A DNA stretch of 64,000 nucleotides, taken from IMG/VR virus record IMGVR_UViG_3300011254_000489, positions 23,024 to 87,023 of that record. One strand, given 5' to 3'. Origin of the DNA: a virus. Shown here piece after piece: positions 27,217 through 34,735 of this stretch (positions within the stretch are counted from its first letter, which is position 1; each line of letters starts with the position of its first letter). The notes under the pieces were generated by a model. It was given only the letters and a program-made list of their open reading frames with translations. It searched no databases and was not told where the DNA came from. The position numbers and the translations under genes were made by a program.

Positions 27217-27484
27217 AATCTACAACTCCTAGATAATTATTATTTATTCCTTCATGTTTCAAGAAAAATTGTATATTAGATACTACAAGGGATTCATCTA
27301 AACTAGAAAGATACACTTCTATATTTGTATTAGTATATTTGAAGAATACTCTACTTGTATCTTTTTTATGTCTTAACCAATGGGCATTAAACAGTTCTAA
27401 AGTCATTCTTTGATTCACCGAAATGTCGTCTTCTAAATAGAAGACTAGTTTCTTCTTGTTTGGTAGTCTGTCAAATTCCTTCAT
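27206..27484 (-). CDS. hypothetical protein, 92 residues
   Basis: The ATG at 27484 follows GAGGGATTGT. The product (MKEFDRLPNKKKLVFYLEDD...) alternates strands and helices and is rich in aromatic residues. It overlaps the following gene by 11 bases. No family is recognised. Confidence 0.4.
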   Translation of the reverse strand: MKEFDRLPNKKKLVFYLEDDISVNQRMTLELFNAHWLRHKKDTSRVFFKYTNTNIEVYLSSLDESLVVSNIQFFLKHEGINNNYLGVVDYVI

Positions 27485-27492
27485 ACAATCCC

Positions 27493-29022
27493 TCAAAATA
27501 AGTTTATTACATCTTCAATGGTGTTTATTTGGCTAAGGATTTTATCATCTCTAATTCTATCCTTTCTAGGAAACCTTAGTCCTAGTTTCCCATTAGTATT
27601 TCTAGTAACTGCGTCAGCAGTAACAGAGATAATTATTGAAGGTGTTACGGAATAATTCTCGGAAGAAGAATCATAATTAGAAACGAGTCTACGGCATTTA
27701 GAAGTCAAAGAAACTAAATCATCATCGCTAAAACCAATACCAACTCTACCTATTGGTTCGTATCCGCTATCGGAAGACGAAGATAATACGCTAATTTCAA
27801 AACTAGAGAATAGATTTGCGTTAGAATGTTCTCCATACCTTGCTCCGGTAATCACCACATCTAAATCAATTTGAGCCGGTTTGTACTTAATCCACTTCCT
27901 CTTAGAAGGGTGATATTCCTCGCCCATGTCCTTGACCATGATGCCCTCAAAGCCTCCTGCAATCGCTTGATTGTAAAAGGCGAAAGGGTCGCCATCAACC
28001 ACCCGTAGGGCTTGATGAGGTAAAGAAGAGAAGGTTTCAAGGCGCACTCTCAAAGGATAGGCCATTATAGACACACCATTCATTTTCAAGCAATCAAACA
28101 CTACCCATTCTACAGGACACTTCAAAATCAAATCCGAATTTATGTTCTTTGAATGAACCCGTTTATTCATTTGCTGATGAGCAACAGGATAGCCGCTACC
28201 ATCTACAGGATATATCTCCCCGTCTAAGATGAAATCGTCCTCTTCATATACTAGTATCTTTTCTATAATATCGGGAAATTGATAATTAACTACTTTCCCT
28301 TTTCTATTAAAGATAATAACTGAATCCTTCTTCTTATGTATTTGATACCTATTACCATCGTACTTAATATCATAGATTGCATCCTCCGGCCATTTCTTGA
28401 AAGGTTGGACTTTAGCCAACATTGGTGAAACAAATTTACCATGCACTAAATTTAGTGGTGGGCTTCTATTCATTTCATAATAAGAAGTAACTGAAACTAT
28501 ACTGTTTAGAGAACAGTCTCGTTGTACTTCCTGTTGAGTTTTATTGTATTTCTTTGCTAGAACCTTTTGTATGGTTTTCTCGCCTATCTTGTTGTTGGGG
28601 GTTCTAATCCAAAATTTGACAAACCACTTTCTTTCGTAGTCCGACATTGATAGGAAGGCTTCTTGAATTGTGTCAAATGAAAGTGTCCTAGAAGAACAGT
28701 CTAACTCTAGAAGTTGGATAATTCTCTTGAGACTATATTCTTCTTCCGAATCAAAGGTTTCCATTAAAGATACCGCTTCTCCAATATCATTAGTAGCGTC
28801 ATACAATGCGTCTAATTCTTCGTCAAAGACTCCGAAGAAAGAAGATAACCACTTCTTTGCTTTAGTCAAACCTATATTATTCTTCTCTAAATCAAGACTT
28901 AGAATCTTTACTAAGTCTGTTGGACTAAAATTCTCCATTTCCTTTGTAAGTCGGTTCACTTGTGTTGTCGGCGTTTGGTAGCAAATCGCTTCCATTAATC
29001 GGGATAGTCTTTTCATCGTCAT
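27493..29022 (-). CDS. ATP-dependent DNA ligase
   Basis: The 509-residue product has ligase motif I DIKYDGNRYQIH near 220 with the AMP-accepting Lys. It continues with FNRKGKVV (motif Ia), DDFILDGEIYPVDG (motif III, ILDGE), EGIMVKDMG (motif IV) and RKWIKYKPAQ (motif V). The C-terminal part is the OB domain. The N-terminal helical domain (MEAICYQTPTTQVNRLT) is the DNA-binding domain of archaeal/eukaryotic type ligases; length is slightly shorter than the usual 560. It overlaps the upstream gene by 97 bases, so the true start could lie a little downstream. It seals Okazaki nicks. Confidence 0.92.
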   Translation of the reverse strand: MTMKRLSRLMEAICYQTPTTQVNRLTKEMENFSPTDLVKILSLDLEKNNIGLTKAKKWLSSFFGVFDEELDALYDATNDIGEAVSLMETFDSEEEYSLKRIIQLLELDCSSRTLSFDTIQEAFLSMSDYERKWFVKFWIRTPNNKIGEKTIQKVLAKKYNKTQQEVQRDCSLNSIVSVTSYYEMNRSPPLNLVHGKFVSPMLAKVQPFKKWPEDAIYDIKYDGNRYQIHKKKDSVIIFNRKGKVVNYQFPDIIEKILVYEEDDFILDGEIYPVDGSGYPVAHQQMNKRVHSKNINSDLILKCPVEWVVFDCLKMNGVSIMAYPLRVRLETFSSLPHQALRVVDGDPFAFYNQAIAGGFEGIMVKDMGEEYHPSKRKWIKYKPAQIDLDVVITGARYGEHSNANLFSSFEISVLSSSSDSGYEPIGRVGIGFSDDDLVSLTSKCRRLVSNYDSSSENYSVTPSIIISVTADAVTRNTNGKLGLRFPRKDRIRDDKILSQINTIEDVINLF

Positions 29023-29149
29023 CTATTATCAACTCTTTATTTTCATTTAATGTTTGGATTATTTCTCTAATGTTGTCCTTCATTTTTGGTTTTACTTTGG
29101 AAACAGACCAAAGATATTTTGCTAATTCAACCCATTCATTCTTCTTCAT
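28925..29149 (-). CDS. hypothetical protein, 74 residues
   Basis: The ATG at 29149 follows AAGGTGATGTT, a strong site, so I prefer it over 29182. The product reads MKKNEWVELAKYLWSVSKV and ends in a disordered polar tail (LLPNADNTSEPTYKGNGEF). The tail overlaps the ligase N-terminus in another frame. No family is recognised. Confidence 0.45.
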   Translation of the reverse strand: MKKNEWVELAKYLWSVSKVKPKMKDNIREIIQTLNENKELIIDDDEKTIPINGSDLLPNADNTSEPTYKGNGEF

Positions 29150-29501
29150 TAACATCACCTTGATGGGAAGAAATCTCAGCATTTATTCTAGAAAAGTTCT
29201 GCATCATCTTCTGCAAAACTTCGGATAGGTCTAACCTATCTACTGACTCGGCGGCTAATTGCATGTAAGTCATTGTCCCTATGACAATAGGAAAAGAAAT
29301 TGTATTGAAAGTGCTACCAACAATAAGTGACCAATGCACTACAAAAGCACCTCTTACTTGTTCATTGGTATTTTGTACTTTAGGCCAAACAGAAGAAAAG
29401 TCTTCTTTGAATTGTTTGGGTATTTTCTTTTCGTGTCCAATAGCCCACTTTGAAAATTCTTTTGGTTTTTTGGACAACAGTTTTAGTTTACTAATCTTCA
29501 T
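29136..29501 (-). CDS. hypothetical protein with a hydrophobic central segment
   Basis: The 121-residue product has a basic N-terminus (KISKLKLLSKKPKEFSKWA), a hydrophobic stretch (WSLIVGSTFNTISFPIVIG) near 57-75 and a helical acidic end. The stretch could be a membrane helix or a buried core. No family is recognised. It overlaps both neighbours by a few bases. Confidence 0.45.
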   Translation of the reverse strand: MKISKLKLLSKKPKEFSKWAIGHEKKIPKQFKEDFSSVWPKVQNTNEQVRGAFVVHWSLIVGSTFNTISFPIVIGTMTYMQLAAESVDRLDLSEVLQKMMQNFSRINAEISSHQGDVNEEE

Positions 29502-29713
29502 TATTCTTCCTCTCCTACAAACATATTTGTTAGAATTCTATAAAGGACTTTGGCTTCTATCATATTGAGCCGTATCCCTTTTCTTGTTGGTTTTTCATCT
29601 TTATACCAACGAACATCTAGAACCTCTATTCCATAATAGCGGCCTTGATGTACTTTTACTTCTTGAGTACTATTTCTAATAACTCTACCTTTGAATTCCA
29701 TATCGTCATTCAA
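29501..29713 (-). CDS. PC4/Sub1-like transcription cofactor
   Basis: The 70-residue product contains VKVHQGRYYGIEVLDVRWYK then PTRKGIRLNMIEAKVLYRIL. The order of strands, the 'vDiR.wy' step, 'PTrKGi.L' and the final helix match the ssDNA-binding domain of the transcriptional coactivator PC4. Such domains bind melted DNA at promoters or repair sites. With the virus TFB (33911-34735) it could redirect host RNA polymerase. The match is by eye but covers the whole domain. Confidence 0.65.
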   Translation of the reverse strand: MNDDMEFKGRVIRNSTQEVKVHQGRYYGIEVLDVRWYKDEKPTRKGIRLNMIEAKVLYRILTNMFVGEEE

Positions 29714-30107
29714 GCATCCATCCCTCCTTGAATTTCTTTACTTCCTTCCTAGAAAGAAAATATCTAGGCGTATCTAATTCATCTAAACGATTAACAACCC
29801 AACAGGCTCCGCCTAAACTGGATATTTGTACGATTTCGTACTGGCCTCCGCTAACTTCACAAACTTCTTTTGTGTTTATGTCGGGGGTTAGACCATACAT
29901 TCTAGTAATTTCCGAGGCAACATCGTGTATGTTATCAACTACATACTTGATAATATGCGCCCTTTGGATAGGTATTTTAGGAGCAACATTGATTTCTAAC
30001 TTACCACTCAAGTTACAGACTTTGCATTTATTACCTTCGCAAATAGGACAGGTAATCCTAGACTTATGAGGGGCAGGAAGCGTAACAGTGATTGCTCTTT
30101 TTTTCAT
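29706..30107 (-). CDS. zinc-finger protein next to the chaperonin
   Basis: The 133-residue product has CPICEGNKCKVCNLSG at 20-35, a DnaJ-like pair of CxxC knuckles with glycine. This is followed by an alpha/beta domain ending SRKEVKKFKEGWMLE. It is encoded two bases downstream of the GroEL-like gene, so it could be a co-chaperone or client adapter; that is inference only. Confidence 0.5.
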   Translation of the reverse strand: MKKRAITVTLPAPHKSRITCPICEGNKCKVCNLSGKLEINVAPKIPIQRAHIIKYVVDNIHDVASEITRMYGLTPDINTKEVCEVSGGQYEIVQISSLGGACWVVNRLDELDTPRYFLSRKEVKKFKEGWMLE

Positions 30108-30109
30108 TA

Positions 30110-31627
30110 CTATTCCTCTTTAAGTACTGCGACTTCTGTAGATAAGAACATTAGAGCGATTGACATAGCGGCGGATAGACTGCTCTTAGTTACTTTAACA
30201 GGGTCAATGACTCCTTCTTCCCAAAGGTTTTCTACTTCTCCTGTTTTTGCATTGTAGCCTATTAGGTCACTAGGTTTGATATTGTCCCAAACTTCTTCGC
30301 TAGCATCTCCGTTCTGTAATAGAACACTAATTGGAGTCATAAAAACATCAGCAAGATATGGTAGATTAGGAATATCAATTTCTTTCTTCATTTCTTGGAA
30401 GGCCAATAACAAACCTAGACCTCCGCCAACAATAACTCCTTCTTGTAGTGCGGCCTTCGTAGCGTTTAGAGCGTCATCAAGCCTTTCTTTGGTTTCTCTT
30501 AATTCAACACTAGAACCGCCACCTACAGTTATTACTGCAATGCCTCCCTTTAATCTAGAAATTCTAGTGGTGAGTCTTTCCCTAATCCAATCATTGTTAG
30601 CAACCTTGTATAATTCAGTTAGTGCTTCTACTCTTTCTTGGGGATTTCCAATACCGCCTATGATTGTTGAATCAACTTGGTTCAATATGACCTTATCACA
30701 TTCGCCAAAGGAAGACTCATCAACAATTCGCAAATCATCCTTTGCTTCATCGGAGAATAATTTCCCCCCTACGACAGAAATAATATCTTTCAATTCATCT
30801 AGTCTAGCATCACCATGATTAGGGGCTTGTGTTACACCAATCTGTATTCTTCCTTGAACAACATTCGCTAATACATTAGATAGAGCAGAACCTCTTAAGT
30901 CTCCACAAATCAAATATAATGGGCGACTCTTAGAAGAAGCATACTCTAGCGCAGGAAGAATATCACTAAAGTTAATGATTGTCTTATTAGTACAGAACAC
31001 TAGGGGCTTCTCTAGAATACATTCGCCACTATCTTGATTAGCAAATAAGTGACTAGCATATCCATTATCTAACTCTAGACCTTCTTTTAATTCAAAATCT
31101 GTGCTTAGGCCATGTCCTTCTTCAACAGAAATAACTCCGTCTTTACCTACATGGGAAAATACTTCCGCAATCAATTCTCCCAAAACAGGGTCATTGTTAG
31201 CGGCAATTGTAGCAACATCTAGAATAGAATCATCGGTTACTGGTTCAGCCAAGTTATCTAGGTACAACATCATTTCATCCCTAACATACTCTAAATTATT
31301 TCTAATAGAATGTAGGTTGTTTAAGGGCATAGCCATGATAGAATTACAAAGAGACTGTGCTAAAACACAGGCCGTTGTTGTTCCATCACCTGCCTTAGAT
31401 TGTGCTTTGAATGCTAGATTCTGTACCAATTGGATTCCCATTTGAACATAAGGGTCTTCGTGACTAACATATTTAGCAATTGTTACACCATCATTGATGA
31501 CAACAGGCGGAGTACCCTGTAGGATAGCAGTACGGGCTTGTGGGCCTAGTGTTGGTCTAACAGTGTCAGCAACCAAATTGATGCCCTGTAGAATTTTTTC
31601 CTTTACTTCATTACCAAATAGAATCAT
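30110..31627 (-). CDS. groEL: group I chaperonin (GroEL/Hsp60-like)
   Basis: The 505-residue product aligns with bacterial GroEL, not with the archaeal thermosome: FGNEVKEKILQGINLVADTV at the start, LGPQARTAIL, INDGVTIAKY with Asp 46 (GroEL Asp 52 position), KAGDGTTTACVLA with Asp 81, and LDDALNATKAALQEGVIVGG near 365. All ATP-site Asp residues are kept. The C-terminus lacks the GGM tail. A GroES-like gene overlaps its start. It probably folds virion or replication proteins. Confidence 0.95.
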   Translation of the reverse strand: MILFGNEVKEKILQGINLVADTVRPTLGPQARTAILQGTPPVVINDGVTIAKYVSHEDPYVQMGIQLVQNLAFKAQSKAGDGTTTACVLAQSLCNSIMAMPLNNLHSIRNNLEYVRDEMMLYLDNLAEPVTDDSILDVATIAANNDPVLGELIAEVFSHVGKDGVISVEEGHGLSTDFELKEGLELDNGYASHLFANQDSGECILEKPLVFCTNKTIINFSDILPALEYASSKSRPLYLICGDLRGSALSNVLANVVQGRIQIGVTQAPNHGDARLDELKDIISVVGGKLFSDEAKDDLRIVDESSFGECDKVILNQVDSTIIGGIGNPQERVEALTELYKVANNDWIRERLTTRISRLKGGIAVITVGGGSSVELRETKERLDDALNATKAALQEGVIVGGGLGLLLAFQEMKKEIDIPNLPYLADVFMTPISVLLQNGDASEEVWDNIKPSDLIGYNAKTGEVENLWEEGVIDPVKVTKSSLSAAMSIALMFLSTEVAVLKEE

Positions 31628-31839
31628 TCTTTCACCCCGTAAATGTCACTGTATTGGACAAAGATAAATCCACGATTCTTCTTTGCTTTCTCTATAGAAT
31701 AGAAGATTGTTTTTCCTATCAAGGAAGAATCACATTGACAATCAATGACTGTCCCTTTGTTTTCTTCTAAGGAAATGATTCCGTGTGTACTCTCTTTCTC
31801 TTCGCTTTTAACGACGACCCAATCACCGACTGCTTTCAT
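31624..31839 (-). CDS. groES: GroES-like co-chaperonin
   Basis: The 71-residue product begins MKAVGDWVVVKSEEKESTHG, the GroES opening (MKpLgDRVlVk...e..t.GGI), and ends FVQYSDIYGVKE like the GroES closing strand. It is shorter than the usual 95 residues because the region between the two halves is reduced; the mobile loop is the STHGIIS segment near 17-23. It overlaps the GroEL start by 4 bases, so the pair is co-expressed. Confidence 0.82.
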   Translation of the reverse strand: MKAVGDWVVVKSEEKESTHGIISLEENKGTVIDCQCDSSLIGKTIFYSIEKAKKNRGFIFVQYSDIYGVKE

Positions 31840-31860
31840 ATTCTAATCATCACATCAAGA

Positions 31861-31870
31861 GTATATATTG
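31861..31870 (-). promoter_or_regulatory. candidate archaeal TATA box for groES-groEL
   Basis: On the minus strand this reads CAATATATAC, with a purine-rich GGGAAA stretch just before it as a possible BRE. It lies about 22 bases before the groES ATG. An archaeal start site 25 bases below the box would give a leaderless or nearly leaderless groES mRNA. This is one of few gene-free gaps in the array. Confidence 0.4.
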
Positions 31871-31879
31871 TTTCCCAAA

Positions 31880-32074
31880 TTATCTCTTACTTTTCTTTCC
31901 ATCGTGCATGATGAGATGTGAAGCCGCTTCTAGGTATTGCCTAACCATTGTTGTTTTTTTACCCAACCAAATATGATAGGTTGCACTTTTGCAGTCTAGG
32001 CAATAATACAAACGGTTCTTTTTCTTAACCTTGATTATCTCAAAGTTTTCACTTTTACAATTAAAACACTTCAC
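31880..32074 (-). CDS. 64-residue zinc-ribbon protein
   Basis: I place the start at the GTG at 32074, which follows GGAGGTGACGGC and overlaps the upstream TGA as GTGA; the longer frame to 32104 would read through that site. The product has CFNC near residue 3 and CLDC near 25, about 19 residues apart, then a basic helix and KKSKR tail. This is a typical single zinc ribbon with nucleic-acid-binding charge. Function is unknown. Confidence 0.5.
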   Translation of the reverse strand: MKCFNCKSENFEIIKVKKKNRLYYCLDCKSATYHIWLGKKTTMVRQYLEAASHLIMHDGKKSKR

Positions 32075-32163
32075 GCCGTCACCTCCACACCACAAGCAAT
32101 ACATTTACCATCCACTACTCTGTTCTTATAGAGGGCAATATCGCAGTTAGGACAATTCTTCAC
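32071..32163 (-). CDS. 30-residue zinc-knuckle mini-protein
   Basis: A GTG start follows GGAGGCTTGATT. The product is only 30 residues with CPNC and CIAC pairs separated by 13 residues. It overlaps the next gene's start by 4 bases. The matching site, chained overlap and Cys pattern make a real mini-protein likely. Its role is unknown. Confidence 0.45.
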   Translation of the reverse strand: MKNCPNCDIALYKNRVVDGKCIACGVEVTA

Positions 32164-32165
32164 AA

Positions 32166-32381
32166 TCAAGCCTCCATACCATTAACACTAACCATGTTAG
32201 CAAATTCCCATTGATGGAACATTTCATGTCCACCAATAAAACCACCTGCTTCTCTAATAGGCCCAATAAATTGTGCAGAACAAATTTGACAATACACCAT
32301 TACTATTCTTTCATCAATATGTGAACCTACTTTTGTTTCGTAAGAAATTATTTTTCCTATATCTTTTTCTGTATAAGTCAT
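32166..32381 (-). CDS. small C2H2-like zinc protein
   Basis: The 71-residue product contains YCQICSAQF followed by GGHEMFHQWEF, a CxxC...HxxxH arrangement near 30-56 that could bind one zinc ion. The N-terminus is a beta strand-rich segment (KIISYETKVGSH). It overlaps the JAB gene stop by 4 bases, so the two are translated together and could act together. Confidence 0.5.
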   Translation of the reverse strand: MTYTEKDIGKIISYETKVGSHIDERIVMVYCQICSAQFIGPIREAGGFIGGHEMFHQWEFANMVSVNGMEA

Positions 32382-32923
32382 TCTTCTTCCCCTCCAATAA
32401 AACCTTTATTCATGTGTTGAATTCTTGTTGAGAATTCGTCAATACTTTCGTAGGTAATTATCTTTAGTAGTTCGGGTAGTTTATTACTCCAAACTCCATA
32501 ATGGTCATACCCACCTAGAACATAGGCGGATTCCATCTTGGCTCCCCAAATTCTAATTGTTCTCCAATCAACCCCACTGAAATAAGCACTACCGAAAGGA
32601 TGCGTATGTATCCAACACTTAATCGGTAACTTCATCCCTACAGGGTTAATTTGAAAATCAACATAGCCCGATGAACCACTAGAAATATGTAGATTCCAAT
32701 TAGCATCAACTACTACCTGTACTTCTAAGTTAGGCAATATCACTGTAGACGCTTCCCAAATCGCTGAATGGAATGTGGTGTGTTTTATTATTTCTTCACC
32801 GTCTTGGTTTATTAACATCTCATCAAAGACTCCTTGAATGTAAGGCTCAACTAAACCTCTTAATTCCTGTAGATGTTTCGCTTTTAGCAATTCAACTGAA
32901 TTCATTGTTGTTCTACTACTCAT
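32378..32923 (-). CDS. JAB1/MPN (JAMM) metalloprotease-like protein
   Basis: ATG 32923 follows GGAGGAATTTAAA. The 181-residue product carries the full JAMM motif at 106-119: HTHP, six residues, S, two residues, D. A Glu near 57 could be the upstream catalytic acid. JAMM enzymes remove ubiquitin or ubiquitin-like proteins or trim their precursors. An E1-like gene lies 173 bases upstream and a ubiquitin-like gene ending GGSC lies 3.5 kb upstream in the same array. I infer that it trims the two residues after Gly-Gly or cuts conjugates. Confidence 0.85.
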   Translation of the reverse strand: MSSRTTMNSVELLKAKHLQELRGLVEPYIQGVFDEMLINQDGEEIIKHTTFHSAIWEASTVILPNLEVQVVVDANWNLHISSGSSGYVDFQINPVGMKLPIKCWIHTHPFGSAYFSGVDWRTIRIWGAKMESAYVLGGYDHYGVWSNKLPELLKIITYESIDEFSTRIQHMNKGFIGGEEE

Positions 32924-32924
32924 T

Positions 32925-33086
32925 TTAAATTCCTCCATTTAAAAAATAACCAAAATATAGAAGTGAAAGGACTCCTGCTGAAAACAAAAAACAAGTATAA
33001 CAAGTGTAAATTAAAAGTATTCCAGTAGTAAATTCCTCTAAAGTTAGTTTTTTATTGTTTTCTGTTTCTATATCATATACTCCCAT
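32925..33086 (-). CDS. 53-residue single-span membrane protein
   Basis: ATG follows GAGGTGATAAT, a strong site. The first 18 residues are polar (MGVYDIETENNKKLTLEE) and then a long hydrophobic helix runs to the end, ending YFLNGGI. It sits between the E1-like and JAB genes. Possible roles are a membrane anchor or target of the conjugation system; nothing in the sequence decides this. Confidence 0.5.
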   Translation of the reverse strand: MGVYDIETENNKKLTLEEFTTGILLIYTCYTCFLFSAGVLSLLYFGYFLNGGI

Positions 33087-33095
33087 ATTATCACC

Positions 33096-33650
33096 TCAAA
33101 CATTTATCACGGCAAAGCCGTTTACTTCTTCATCATTAAACCAACGCTGAATCCATTCAGCACCCATTCCTGCAATAGCAACCTGTAAGAAATGTACTCC
33201 TTCTGTAGAGCCATCCCATGAATCACCTTGACAGGAAAAACTACCATCCGGCCCTGCTAGCATAGTATCATACATTTTAGGGTCGGCCTTGTAGGATACA
33301 TAGGCGGCGTTCCTTGCTTGGGAGCGAAGGTCTAGCCACGCTATGTTTGAACGGTATAGCATCCTTCGTGCGGATAGATTATCCACACAACATACTACCA
33401 AATCATATCCTTGTATTTGCCCGTCTGTTAGGATAGGGAATTTACTTGGACTGATGGGATACCTCTTTTGTAGGGCCATCACTTTCAATTCACCCACTTC
33501 ATCTTCCGTGAAGTTTTGGTAAGGTAGGTTCTTTGTATCTACGGTGTCGGGGTCACTTACGCTAATCGTGTAAAGGCCCGTCTTATCTAGTAGTGGGATT
33601 AGAAAACTTCCAATTCCACCGGCTCCAATTATCAATATTTTTCTATTCAT
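33096..33650 (-). CDS. E1-like (ThiF/MoeB fold) adenylating enzyme
   Basis: ATG 33650 follows GGAGGAATAAAA. The 184-residue product has IIGAGGIGSFL at 7-17 (nucleotide loop), SDPDTVDTKNL at 32-42, Lys 56 and DLVVCCVDNLSARR at 83-96. All are core elements of E1/ThiF/MoeB enzymes that adenylate a Gly-Gly C-terminus. The usual NLxRQ is NLPYQ, so the ATP-contacting Arg is replaced. Cys 140 (SFSCQG) is a possible thioester site. It is shorter than ThiF (about 250) and lacks zinc cysteines. It is the likely activating enzyme for the ubiquitin-like protein at 36430-36636. Confidence 0.82.
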   Translation of the reverse strand: MNRKILIIGAGGIGSFLIPLLDKTGLYTISVSDPDTVDTKNLPYQNFTEDEVGELKVMALQKRYPISPSKFPILTDGQIQGYDLVVCCVDNLSARRMLYRSNIAWLDLRSQARNAAYVSYKADPKMYDTMLAGPDGSFSCQGDSWDGSTEGVHFLQVAIAGMGAEWIQRWFNDEEVNGFAVINV

Positions 33651-33909
33651 TTTTATTCCTCCAATCTTCAAATGCTGATTGTGATTCTTTCATGGTATAT
33701 GACATACTTATCATACTAGCAAGTCCTCTGTATAATTCATCTTGAATTGACGCATCAAACTGAGAAAACAGTGGGGCTAACATCATTCTAGTTGCCGTCA
33801 CATAACAATTACATTCACGACAAACTCTATCTTCAAACTTAGTTAGAATCGGTTGAGGGTTATTCCCTTCCCAAGTCTCCATTTCTTTTTCACATATTTT
33901 ACATTTCAT
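33643..33909 (-). CDS. small zinc-ribbon protein
   Basis: The 88-residue product has CKIC at 3-6 and CREC at 30-33, then a helical domain (LFSQFDASIQDELYRGLAS). It overlaps the E1-like start by 8 bases and follows TFB by one base. No family is recognised; it could be an adapter for either neighbour. Confidence 0.5.
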   Translation of the reverse strand: MKCKICEKEMETWEGNNPQPILTKFEDRVCRECNCYVTATRMMLAPLFSQFDASIQDELYRGLASMISMSYTMKESQSAFEDWRNKNE

Positions 33910-33910
33910 A

Positions 33911-34735
33911 TTACCATATCCATTGTGTTCCTTGTCCTTTTATTTCGGACTCTGTTTTACCTACTGTTCGTAGGAGTTTTTTTGTTGTATCTCTACAAGT
34001 GCGACTAGTCACACCTACAACATCACCAACTTCTTTTTGAGTTAGTTGTTTAAATTCGCAAAGATTTGCTATGTAGAGTATCCCCGCTACTGCGCTTTTA
34101 TTTAGAGTAAGAGTACGCATTTCGTATTCCCTCTCAAAGAAGGAAAGTAACATACTACAGGTACTAGCAAAATACCTGTCCCCTAATTGAAGGGAATACT
34201 TCTCTACCAAAGAATCAAGAGATTGAATAAAGACTCCACTATTCTTAAAATGCTTTGAAATCTTCTTGGCTACTTTAGCAACCAACCTTTGGTTAGAGCC
34301 GTACTCAGCACAGACTTCTTTTAGAGTGAAGGGCAGATTTCTTTCCCTTAATACATAATACACCAAAGCACTAGCCCTATCTTCATAAGTAGATTGACTA
34401 AATATCCCTGCTCTAAAACAAGTCATGTAGGCGTTTTCTACTCTCTCCATTTGGCTCTTTGAATTAGTCAAAGAAGACATTAACATTTTAGAGAAACCCA
34501 AACCTACATCAACATGGCTTCGCTTACCCCTTTCGTATCTATGAACGGGCCTAGAGCCTAGAGTTCTATCTCCATGCCTAATAATTTCTCCATCATGAGT
34601 AAATAGAGAAACCGTTTGGTCAAAGGGTTCAGTTACTACAATCAACCCACAGTCTTGACATTCCTTCTCGCCCATGTATTCGTTGTACGAAAAAACAGTA
34701 CTGTTACATTCAGTACAATTAATCAAGGTTCTCAC
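33911..34735 (-). CDS. tfb: transcription initiation factor TFB (TFIIB-like)
   Basis: The 274-residue product has an N-terminal zinc ribbon (CTEC at 7-10, CQDC near 26-29), a B-linker segment with RSHVDVGLGFSK, and two cyclin-like repeats (SKMLMSSLTNSKSQMERVEN and onward to LTQKEVGDVVGVTSRTCRD with a helix-turn-helix). Length is near the usual 300. In archaea TFB recruits RNA polymerase to TATA promoters. A viral copy could redirect the host polymerase. Its start overlaps the 405-residue upstream gene by 17 bases. Confidence 0.9.
   Translation of the reverse strand: MRTLINCTECNSTVFSYNEYMGEKECQDCGLIVVTEPFDQTVSLFTHDGEIIRHGDRTLGSRPVHRYERGKRSHVDVGLGFSKMLMSSLTNSKSQMERVENAYMTCFRAGIFSQSTYEDRASALVYYVLRERNLPFTLKEVCAEYGSNQRLVAKVAKKISKHFKNSGVFIQSLDSLVEKYSLQLGDRYFASTCSMLLSFFEREYEMRTLTLNKSAVAGILYIANLCEFKQLTQKEVGDVVGVTSRTCRDTTKKLLRTVGKTESEIKGQGTQWIW

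Noticed and set aside
30276-30818. Plus-strand frame inside the GroEL gene
   Set aside because: It is an antisense shadow of a strongly conserved gene, has no ribosome site and low-complexity content.
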